From NCBI GenBank assembly GCA_033964015.1, contig CM066923.1:22821086-22885085 (forward strand): a stretch of DNA of 64,000 nucleotides, given 5' to 3'. Source of the stretch: Scolanthus callimorphus (lineage: Eukaryota > Cnidaria > Anthozoa > Actiniaria > Edwardsiidae). Positions 37,401-49,400 of this stretch are shown here, in pieces. The translations under genes were made by a program, and so were the position numbers. How positions within the stretch are numbered: position 1 is the stretch's first letter; every line of letters begins with the position of its first letter. Under the pieces are notes generated by a model that saw only the letters and a list, made by a program, of their open reading frames with translations, ran no database searches and had not been told where the DNA came from.

Positions 37401-40400
37401 TAATTTTGCGAAAAAAAATCGATATTTGTTTTTGGTCACTAGAAGAGTGTGCATGCAAGTTAGAAATCTTATATCTATAAAGACACACAATCTCGACACC
37501 ATTTTTGGGCCCTGTCCGCCACAATAGTCCTTTTCACAGTTCTAGCCTGGAATCGAGGCTACGGTTGTTCAATATTTTTTTCTGTTCATAACGCGTTATG
37601 ACGTCATCTCTACATCGATAGTAAAGACGCGCGCAAAATAGTGTACTGACTCACCCATACTGGGGCAACTTGTGCTACAACTCGTCACCACACTTGTACT
37701 CAGCACGGTGGACGTCAATAACGATGTGGTCGTCACTTTATCCGTGCGCGTGGCCACTGACGTCACAACATGTGTCTTGGTATGTGTGTCTGTTGCCGTG
37801 GTAACCTGCGTGCTGGTTGCCGTGACGACCTGAGTCTTAGTGGCGTTGATAACTGACGTGGTGATGTGAACTGACGGTATAGTCTCCACCGCAGTAGTTT
37901 TGACTGTGCTCACTGCCGTTTGCGTCGTATAGTGAGTCCTGGTTCTGGAGTCTATTTCTGTGTGGGTTTTAGTCGTCGTCGTTGTTGCTAATTCCGTAGA
38001 CTTCACCACCATGGTGCTAGTCGCAACTTTTGTGCTTGTCGTCACCAAAAGAGCAACACTAGTAGTCACTGCCGTTTTGGTATCAGTAGTCACTTTCGTG
38101 CTGGTCTCGACGCCAGTGCTTGTTGTAGTAAGAGTAGCCGTACTCGTAGCCACCGCTGTGCTAGTGCTTGTGCTTGTAGCCACATTTGTCTTAGTGATTG
38201 TAACAGGGACCACAGTAGTAGAGACGGTTGTGCTTGTGACTACTGCAGTCTTAGTATTAGTAGTCATCAATGTGCTGGTCTCGATACCGGTGCTTGTAGT
38301 GTAACGAGTAGCCAAATTAGTGGTTGTTTCCGTGAGTGTGACCATGCTAGTGGATAAATCAATCGACTTGCTCACTGTCACATACACCGACGTTGAAACC
38401 TCAGTGCTCGTCACCATCGCAGTCGACGTTTTAATTTCGAGTTGCGTACTCGAGGAGACGTCAATGCTGGTTGAAGTAACAACCGCAGTGCTTGTCGCAG
38501 CAACGGTCGATGTGACGATGGCCGTCTCGTTGACTGTATTTGTAACGGTAGTCAGTGCCGTGCTGGAAACCACATTGGTGCTCATCTGGACTTGAGTAGT
38601 CGGCACCACTTTTGTGCTTGTTGTCGTTAACGTCGTAGTATCCGTCAGAACGCTTGTGCTGGTCAGGGTTTGCGTTTCCAGACTCGTCGTCAAGGCAACA
38701 GATGTGGTTAATAGGGTGGACACATCTGTTAGCGTGGTAAAAGCAACAGAGGTGGTCATCGCCGTGGTAACGGCAGTAGTTGTGGCGGTTGCTAGGGCGG
38801 TGGTGGTTTTGGTGACGTGGATGGTGCTGGCGTCGATATCTGTGCTGACGGTTGTCAAAGTCGCAGTGATGTATCTGAAAAATAAAAAGTAAGAAAAATG
38901 ATTAGAAATGAGAAAAAAAATCGTCACTCGCTAGATAGAGAAATCTTGCCACGATCCTTGTCAGGCGCATGAGAGACCACCAGCGAGGTGGGATCACCTA
39001 TCCGCCGTGCCAGAGGCACCTCACTTCGCTCACCGTCCCTCTAATGCGAACGAGTGAAGCAAGAGAATCTTGTTACTAGGGAACACTCCATCTACGCTCT
39101 ACAAGTCTTTTGAGGCATTAAAAAGATAACTTTCTTTTGCACATGCGTCAGTGGCTGTTACTATTGGTGACGCGCCAGGGAGATCTGAGTACTTTTCCTA
39201 TTATATTTACGCCCATGCAACGCCCTGTATTTCTACAGCACAAGTGATCATACGTTGCCATAGATACCTGGTTGAGACATCTGTTGACGTCACCACGGCA
39301 GTGGACAAGGCCGTCGTAGCATGCGTACTAGTGACCGTATCGACATCCGTGCTAGTTAAGGTGGCTGTAGACGTTGTCGTTTCCGTGCTGGTTGCCGTGG
39401 ACGTGCTTGTGTGAGTCGTATAGTGCGTCTTGGTGGTTGTATCCGTGCTGGTTGACGTTTGGACATCCGTGCTCGTGTGGGTGTGGGTAGTTGTCAAGGT
39501 ATCGGTTTGGGTCTCGGTTTCCGTGGAAGTTTCTGTTGCTGTTGAAGTATGAACCTGAGGAAATAAAAACTTCAGCTGTCTCTTAGGCTATGTCCACACT
39601 AATGCGTTTTCGTTCAATGACTTCTGTTCAGACAAAGGCGATGAGTGAGTAATCTCAACAATGGCCGTGACTGGTGTGATTTTTCAAACGAAAACGCATT
39701 AGTATCGACAGTTGAAAACGGTACCACGTCGGTAGTGTGGACGCGGAATGATCGATGCATTTTCACTGAAAACGAATCCAAACAAAAAAGCATTAGTGTG
39801 GACAGTTGATAACGATACTATAGGATTATTCAAAGCTTCAGGAGGCTAGATTCCGCTAAGAAAATAACACGAAAAACGCGATATCGCACAAGTCGCGCAG
39901 CGACGAGGTCGATATCGCCTTTTTGAGTGCTATTTTCGGCGGAATCTACCGACTGAACGCTTTGAATATACTTGAATCCTATGATATCTCGTCCTCAATT
40001 TACACAAAAAAGAGATATCATAGGATTCTATTTTGAACCTCTCACTTTTCGTGAAAAAATGTCGTGAGATCTCCAATGCTTTTGTGGCACTTTCTAAAAT
40101 CTTACCTCATTCCAGTACGCAAAATGAACGCGCACAAACAAATGTGATGTTTTCTCGGTCACTTGAATTCCGCTTTTGTTATTTTCCGAAACAAAATATT
40201 ATTTCCCCCCAAGACCTGTCTGGGAAGTGGAATATCGTGCCTTTCGTGATCACGTGACGGCATGATCAACCAATGAGATATCAGAAATAATGACATTTGA
40301 CACTTTTTGAATAAATGCCGATACCTGTGAAGTACTTAGGGTGGTAACCAAGGTCTGTGTATGAACATCAGTGCTCGTGGTAGTCAGGACGGCAGTGCTG

Positions 40401-43400
40401 GTAGCGACCTCTGTCGAGGTAGTAGTGCAGGCGCCAGGAGTCGGGCAGACTGTGGTGCTGGAAGGTGAGGGCGCAATGCATGTCGGGGTGACCGCAATCA
40501 CGCAGACATGCGGGTACACGCACGAGGGGACTGGACACGGGCCGGTCGGGGAACCACTATTTCCTACAAAGCAGCAGGAGAGAGGGTTTGCAGAACATAT
40601 ATGTGTGCATTTGTATACCGCAAATTACCATATGGATATGTTTAGATGTGGGATTGCTGATCTTAGATGATGCACAGACTGCAGTTTTTTATTACAATAG
40701 GCCAAATCGGCTAACGGTGTTTTCAACTTGCCACCCAATTCAGATCATATTCCTTCGGGTGATTACAATTGTCAACTTTTTCTCACTTGACCGAGTGCAC
40801 GAGTGTATGTGCAGAACTAACTAAAGTGACCACCCAAATGAATCATCACATGATCTGAGACCCCGTTCACACGAGAATGGTACAAAACCGGACCGTTACA
40901 ATTCTGGTACGGTACCGTCGCGCGTTCACACGGGACCTGCGGTACCGGACCGATTTTGGTACGGCTAGGCGTGCACGGTCCTGTTTGAACACTGTTACAA
41001 AACGTGCCAGAATTGTACCGGTACCGTATGAACAGACGGTACCGTACCAGAATTGTACCGGTACCGTATGAACAGGCGGTACCGTACCAAAATTGTACCG
41101 GTACCGTATGAACAGGCGGTACCGTACCAAAATTGTACCGGTACCGTATGAACAGGCGGTACCGTACCAGAATTGTACCGGTACCGTATGAACAGGCGGT
41201 ACCGTACCAAAATTGTACCGGTACCGTATGAACAGGCGGTACCGTACCAAAATTGTACCGGTACCGTATGAACAGGCGGTACCGTACCAGAATTGTACCG
41301 GTCCGGTTTTGTACCGGTATCGTGTGAACGGGGTCTGAATTGGGTTGCAACAAGAGGTTACTGGGAGTTTCATGATAATTACACGAACGCGCGCCATGGC
41401 TGCAATTTTTTTTTTAGAAAATGCGACTAACTTTCTCCCATTTTGCGACTAAAAATTAAGAGTCAGTCGCAACCTGTTGAGGTTGAAATAATGCACACAT
41501 GTAAGGACACATGTAGCGCGCAGTATTTGTGTCCTACATGTTTCGGCCAGAGTGGCTAAAACGTTTGTCGCGCGCAACTGAATGTTTCTCGCGTGGCTAA
41601 ACGGGGAAACATGAAGAAACCACGTGTCGGCTACAATGGCTGGTTGCATTTTTAAACCGCACCGGGGGGTTTGAGGACCTACGGAAAATTTTCCAGGAGA
41701 GGGTGTATTGGACTCTGGAAATTCCACGGGAGGGGGTGCAGTGTCTGGCGTTTGGGAATTCCAAGGGGGACGGGGTAATAAAGGTGACTTTCCAGGGACA
41801 TTTGATCCCAAAATAGATTTTCCAGGGTATTTTGACAGAAAGAATGGAAAAACCAGGGGAGGGGGTCCTTTATGAGGCTAGAAATTCCAGGGGAGGGGGT
41901 CAGATTCACGAGTGGAAAATCCAGGGGAGGGGATATTTTTAAGGGAGGTCCTCAACCCCCTAGTTTAGCCAGGGCTTTAGAGTCTTACCGTCATAACACG
42001 AGGGTTTGCTAATTGCGTCCAGCATGTCCTTTAACTTTCCCACTTCTGATTCTTTGACGATATTCTCTGGTTTACTGACTACAGCGTCCATTTCGCTGCT
42101 CCTCACGCCACCCATATCGACACAGAAGATCTCCACCCCGTCCAGCTTAAGATCTTGCGCGGCTTCAATAGCTTTGGCGGTCCAGTTCATCGATTGATCG
42201 GGAAGGTCTGCTCCTGTGAATGAAGAGATGATTGTTTGGTAAATGAAGTAAATAATCACAGAAAACCAAGGATGGTGACCCCAATTTGTTTTTCTCTGAG
42301 ATCGACCACAATACCGCTGCAGACAATATCTTCGAAGCAGAAAAATTTATAGGTAATAGAACATGAAGCGTGTAGTATGAGCTGAGTGACTATCGGTCCT
42401 TATTATTTTACCATATAAGGTCAAAATAGAGTGCAGATATGGAGCCGTATTACACGGCAAAAGCCGGTTGAAAGCCGTATTACGAACCGGTTTTGCGCGC
42501 GCAGTTGAATGGCTTTCCGATCGTGTGCTAGTCGTTTTCTAGTGAATCTTGAACAGAAAAGAATATATTTTTTTGTTTGTGGTATAATAAATAGCTCATT
42601 AGATGTTTTTTCATGTAATACTCGCGGACATTTTACTCGTTGCTCGCATTTCTCCTCATCCCTGCGGGGCTCGAAAAAATACGTCCGCAACTCGTAAAAT
42701 ATCCGCCCGTATTAGATGAAAAAACATCTAATAAGATATATACCGTTTCCGGGATACGTTGTCACTGGAAAAAGCAACAAACCTTGGTGCGCTAGGGAGT
42801 ATGGGTAAAGATTGATTTGAGTTTCTGTAAGATATTAGAAACAAATGCTTAGAAATGTGCTGAAATTTAATAATGTTACCTGTGGTTGCAATAACTGTGT
42901 AAATTCAGATCAAACAGTAACCGTTTAGATACCCACATTATCCTTTGCGCTTCAAGCTTATAGGCTTTTTGGGTGACAACGTTTCCCGGAAACGGTATAT
43001 ATATTCTTGCTGCATTAGCCCAATCGTATTCTAACGAAATCCTCTTATCTTACCATCAGTATAACCGTCGTAAAACAAGACCAACGCCTTCGGCGCCTCG
43101 TTCTTGGTCCTTGCCCCCGATCCTGGCGTTAGAAACTGATATCTTGATGAAGAAAACGCCAAATCCGTGCGCGACCACCCATCGACATGATCAAGTTTGT
43201 CGATCTTGCTTTTCAGATCCCCCGCGTTTTTGTAGTCGTTGAACGTGAACGCAACTTCTACATCTGTGCTAAAAACGATGCACGCGATTCGGGTGCCGTT
43301 TGAGCTCACATCGAGCTTGTCGATAAGAGACTTCACTAAGGTTTTCTCTTTGTCCCAGAGGCCTTCTCCCATAGTATAAGACGAGTCTAGCACCAGGACG

Positions 43401-46400
43401 AGGTCCAGCGCTCTGTGGCAAATACGTCCACCTGATTTGAAAATAATAAATAAACAAATGCACATAGAACAGTATGCTTTGATAATACGAGAGCATACTA
43501 GAGCATAGCAGAAGCTCATAAGTAGTACTTATGAGCTTCTGAGCATAGTCAATTGACTGCTTTAGGAGTACCGAAACTTTGCAATTCAATAGTTCTTTTC
43601 GCGATTCCTCAATCCATTGTGATTGAAATTGAAATTCTAGCCTCGCATCGAGTCTAAAGATGTTGTATTCAAAAAAAAATACTTTGTTTGTCGTCACAAA
43701 ATCTCTAAAATGGTTCAACTTTTCTATCTAAATCTGATAATATTGTGGGTTAAATTTTCGAGAGGACTACCATCGGGCCACCTTATTTTTACTTCTTGAC
43801 TTCCGCACAACATCGGCTATGATGGTGCATGCACTCAGTTCAGTTTAAGAGCGGCAGTTTGATCGGCAGTTTGATCTAATTAAAGCTATTCAAAAAGGAA
43901 AACTGAAGAGTCGAATTTAGCTGTCAATACCACAAAAATTTGACGGCTCACAACAACACAGAGCAGGAAAGTGAATCCCACGGTAAATTTCACGCGATAT
44001 GTTTTTTTCAGTGAAATTCAACGTGGAATTCACGAAGCGAGAGATGCATTTTTCTTGAATCCCATAGCAAAGATTTGATATTATTCTAGGGAAATAATTC
44101 GAGCTTTAAACTTTCTTTGCGCGCGGGTAACCTGTTGTTTTGTTTAATTCCACGTTAAATTTCACTCGTCTTTAGCCAATCAACGCGCGCGTAAGAATTG
44201 AGCTATGGGATTCTCTCTTGTATTTATGGACGATCGCCAAATAAGGGAATACAAGCAGTCTACACAGGCATTATGCGCAACAGAGCGCTAAGAGGATAGG
44301 TGAGGTGAGGTAAAGGAGTCTACATATTGTATTGTATTGGTGTATGATGGAGTACAGACCGGGTGGTGTTTGAGGAGGATGCGGCGAAGGCGGTAATCCC
44401 GGCGCGGGCTGAAGACACGGCTGTGGGCACCTCGGTTGATGACAGTTCTGTTGGCATGTCTGCTGCCCTGGATAAAACGCCTGACCCAACTGATTACCAC
44501 TGAGGCCCCAGCTGTCGTCAGAAGGGTTAGAGACGAGTCCTGCCTCTTTGTCCTTTCCGCTTTGCTCGTATTTTGACGCGACGCCGCTTCTAGCTTTGCC
44601 CTGCTTGTGGTGTTGTTCTGGGAGAGGCTCATATTCGATCCAATAGTCTGGGGACATAATTAAACATGTAGTTGTCAAAGTGGATGGACTTGACTTGCCG
44701 ATATGCATGCAGTACGTGCAGAGCATAATGCGGCTTTGAAAATAACACAGTTTAGTCAAATCACACAAGTGGTCTATTGTCAATGCTGCTTTCTGATTGG
44801 CTGAGCTACTAGTAGTCTGCACATTATTGGCTAGTAGAAGTGAAAAGTGTCGCAGGCACGATGACGTAGTCTCTATTTCGACCAAAACTCGCCCTACTTC
44901 CGCTGCAAGAATAGAGATTTGCTGACGAAGAAAGGGCAAAAAGGAAGGCGAGAATATAGTCCGGTCAATTTAGCTTTTAAGGTGGCTCCCGAGTATTTAT
45001 TGCAGAAATAGACCTCAACTTCTAGCGTATGTTTGACCCTGAAAAAATCTTCCGATTTCCATAATTGTTCTCACAGAGCTTAAGCAACCTCTGCACTACC
45101 AAATGGTGTAGTTCATTTGATATATTAAGCTCGTCTGTTAAGGATATATTAAATTTTCCAAAGGAGGTGTTTTTAGAATAATTGTTATAACTTGAAAATT
45201 CGACCGTGAATGATCTTATTACCAGCTAAAATCGCATCCATGGTAACAAGGGTTTACTCAGAGAAATGCCCAGGTCAGCTTTTCCCATGCGATTTAAGTT
45301 GTAAACGATGTAATAATTTTACCTCTAAAAATGTCTTATTCCACTTCTGTTTAGTGTGCCGAGCGCGGATATCAGAAAAGTAGGGAAGCTCTTCAGGATT
45401 ATATCGGCTAATGTTCACTCTTAATTATATAAAAGAGAAAATAGAATCGAGTATCTACAGAAAGCGATATTTAATAAACGAATGAGAGCAACGTCTTGTC
45501 CAGAATGTGCTGTTGCTATAATATTCAATTCGAGCTCGAAATACCTAAATTGCTGGAATTGTTTCGCAAGTTTCTTTCGTGAGAGGTAGAGCACAACCAA
45601 CTGAGAAGACTTACCAAGTTTGGGCTCGTCTTTTCATACTATGTTGAGAAACATTATCCAAAAGGAGTCAGTATTTCGTCGCTCCAACACAACGCCAAGA
45701 AAACCCATATGTTTATGAACTCAGCGTTCTCGTCTCAGTGCACATGGTGCTAAATACTTCACGTGCGACGCTTTCTCGACCCGCGGGATCGGAAAAGCTA
45801 CCGGTTATTAACCTGTCTTACTTCGGGACTAGAAGCGTCGCACGTGAAGAATTTAGCGAAGCGCACTGAGGCGAGAACACTGCGCTCACAACATGGAGGT
45901 TTTCTTGGCGTTTGTGTTTGAGCAACGAAACATACGCTAGAAGTTGAGGTCTATTTCTGCAATAAATACTCGGGAGCCACCCTTAACCCGGAAAAAATTG
46001 CAACATGGGATTTTATACAGCAAATTCTCAGGAACATATGTGAGAAATACGTGCCCAACTTTTGTGAAAATCCGTTCAGGGGAAGTTGGTTAAATTTGGG
46101 GTTTTCTGTCTGCACGAAGAAAACCTGTTGCTTTCGATGGCACTTCGACAATGAAAGTGAATAATTCGAAGAGAGGGCTGTAGACTGTAGAGCTGTAACT
46201 CGTTGTGATATTGAACATGGTATCAAACAATTTCTTTCTACTGCATAACGTGATTGCATAGATGTGAATTTTGTGTTTGTTTATAACCAGTTCTGCAAAA
46301 TAATGACGAAATAATCCTGGGTTTTGACGAATCCCGTATGATCCTTGTATTTTCTCGCGTAGGTGATACACTGAAGTTCAAATTGTACGCTAAAAGAAAT

Positions 46401-49400
46401 AAAATAAACAAACTGTTCATAGCCGTAAACTCATCGCTCAGAAATCATTTGTTTCAACCGAAAAACCTTATTAAATCTTCCCCGGTTTCATCTGTACAGT
46501 CCATAATAATTATCTCAGTTTCTGTGTTTCCATGCCGCCGAAAACAAAAGGCGCCCTTGACCTCGACGGTAAAACCAAAAATTTAACCAACTTCCCCAGG
46601 TCAGATTTCTACGAAATTTGGATATGTTATTCCTACGTATGTTTGTGACAATTAGTACCCAAAATTTCCCATGTTGCAATTTTTTCCAGGTTCGGGTTTT
46701 TTTCGGGCTAATTTGACCGTACTATAGGCGACAATAGAAAATTTCGACCAACAGGACAAGGAAAGGGAAGAACGCAAGGGACTAGGCTTCGAAAACGCCT
46801 GTCAGAGTTTGGCGGGTAAAGTAAGATTAGGGGCCGACCATTTGACTTCTGAGGGGGGGGGGGGGGGTGGATGATTTTGAAAAAAAAATTCCTGCACAGC
46901 ATTTTTGTCATAATCCTCAGCTAATTTTACGAAATAAATATCCTACAATATCTTAGAGACGTAAAAAAAAATCTTGCAAAAAAAATCATCCACCCCCCCC
47001 CCCCCAAAAGTCAAATGGTCGGCCCCTTAGCCGTGTTGGAGGCAACAGAAAATTCATAGGAAATATGTGAGTAAATTTTGATGTAAGCTTATCTTTTGTC
47101 ATATGTTTGATATAACGTTGCCCCCTCCTTCGGCGATGCGCATTTCCCTTTCGTAAACGGTCGATGCCTTTTAGAACGGTCGTTGCCATTTCTGTGAACG
47201 GTCGATGCCTTTTCAGAAAGGTCGTTGCCATTTTTGATCCCTTGGGACAGTTAGTCATTATCATTCATATAGCTTCGTTTTATAGATGCTAATGAAAGAT
47301 AGAACAAATCCAATTAAAAAACACCTCCAACCCAGCGAATTCACTCGTAGCGCACTGGTTAAGGCGCTGCACGGGTCATGTTTAGGAAATTCGTCTTTTC
47401 ATTTCAAGAAGGCCTTTTGGACCAAAACTCGCCTTTTCCTGCTTTTCCTGCTTTCCATCCATGGAAAAAGCTGAATTTCCTAACGCACTCGCATGGGAAG
47501 TGTTCGGAATTCACATGGATAGCCATGGGAAAGCCGAACACTTCCTATTCTTGTGTCATGGAAATTCACTTTTCCCATGAAAGGGTTTCTGCACATTTCC
47601 TGTGCTCCCAGTGGCGGAACCAGAAATTTGGAAAGGGAGGGGCACATCGCCGAAGCGCATTTCCCTTTCGTAAACGGTCGTTGCTATTTGGACGGCACTT
47701 TTCACGTTTAGTTTCGTTGTCTCAGTAATGGTAAAAGGAAAAAAATCTTATATATATTCTACCATGTTTAGAACCTTAACCCTGACCGGTAACCCGATTA
47801 CTAACCCAAACCCCTAACCCTGACAACCCTGACTCGCCCAGTGGCTTTTGAAAGTCATTTGAGACCTGCTCTATCCAGGAAACCAGGCGGAAATTCGGAG
47901 TTCGCGTTCAGAAAATGTCAGAAACATATAAACTAACTTATATGTTTCTGACAATGTTGAATGTCTACATTCATGCGACTTTTTTGTTTTTGTTTTGTTT
48001 TTGCAACTATTAATATACATACCGATTCTGAATAGACCCATATTACGTTACTATGGCTTATTAGTATCACCCAACTAATGGACTATTTCCAATGCTGCAT
48101 TCTGATTGGCTACGCTACTAGGGGACTATTATCAATAGACCTCTAGTAGCGAAAGCGCCGATTTTGAGCATGAAAACAATGGCGGCCGCTTTTCGTTTTG
48201 TCGAGATTTCTGGTGATTTTTTATTCAATGTTTCACTTTTTTTGTCCAACTAGTTGGGTGACACTTAAACAATTAGACCTCTCGCCACGGGTCAATAGCC
48301 CATTCGGCCTGCGGCCTCATTATTGGCCCGTAGCCCTTTCGGGCGCGAGGTCTAATTGTTAAATAGTTATCAAGAAACGAAGTCCAGTATTCAATTCAGC
48401 ACATCCGTATTAGAAAAGCTGCAAAGTTTGGGAAGAATTACTCGAAAACTGCTGTTTAGATTTTTTACAAAGAAATATATTGGCAAAAACTTCAAAACGT
48501 GGCTGGTCTATTGATGCATTTTTTATTGTAAAAATCATCAATTTAGAAAAATTATATCTCGGTCAGTATTCAACCAATCTTCACCAAACTTTGCAGTTTT
48601 ACTATAAGGATGTGCTGAATTGAATAGTTGACTTCGTTTCCTGATAACTATAAGATTTCACTACGCCATATTAACGTGACATGGGTCTATGCCCCCAAAC
48701 CATCCGTACAATGGAACCTCTGTTGAACACCCCGGCTAGGATTTAGACCACCCTCAACCTTGAACACTATTTTCCTGTGCTGAATTGAATAGTGGACTTC
48801 GTTTCCTGATAACTAGAGCAGATTTCGTATGAGTGTGAAAAGTACCGTGACGAAGTTGTTCCGCGCCGCGACCGTGACCGTACCGCGACTACGCGATTTC
48901 ACTGGCGATTTCATTCCATTTACAGCAGGCCAGGTTCCGTACCGCCACCGCGACAGCACCGCGCCAGCACCGCGCCGTACCGCGGGACTTTTCACAGTCA
49001 TACGAAATCTGCTCTATAAGATATCACTACGCCATGTTAACGTGACATGGGTCTATGCCCCCAACCGATCCACAATGGAGCCTCCCTGTTGAACACCCCG
49101 GCTAGGATTTAGACCACCCTCAACCTTTGAACACTATTTTCCTAGAGTTTCCGAGAACACTATTTTCCGCGAGTTCTAAGTAACATTTTAGTCTGTTTGA
49201 GCATAAGTTGACCAGGGCTACGAGGGCCGCATCCAGTTTAATATTGCGTGTGAAAACTAGTAAAACCCCTAAATACTGTCATTTCGAACAGTAGGGGGTC
49301 AACCAGGTAAATTTTTGGAGAATCTGTCATTGATGCTGATCACTTAAATATCAAAACTTATGCTACAACACTTAAGATTGTTACAAAAAATAGAAAAGTA

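Noticed and set aside
37960..38892. Plus-strand valine-rich ORFs
   Set aside because: They are complements of the Thr codons of the mucin exon; no splice or start context.
40817..41397. 178- and 176-codon ORFs
   Set aside because: They come from the 40-bp array and ends of a MITE; three frames look alike.
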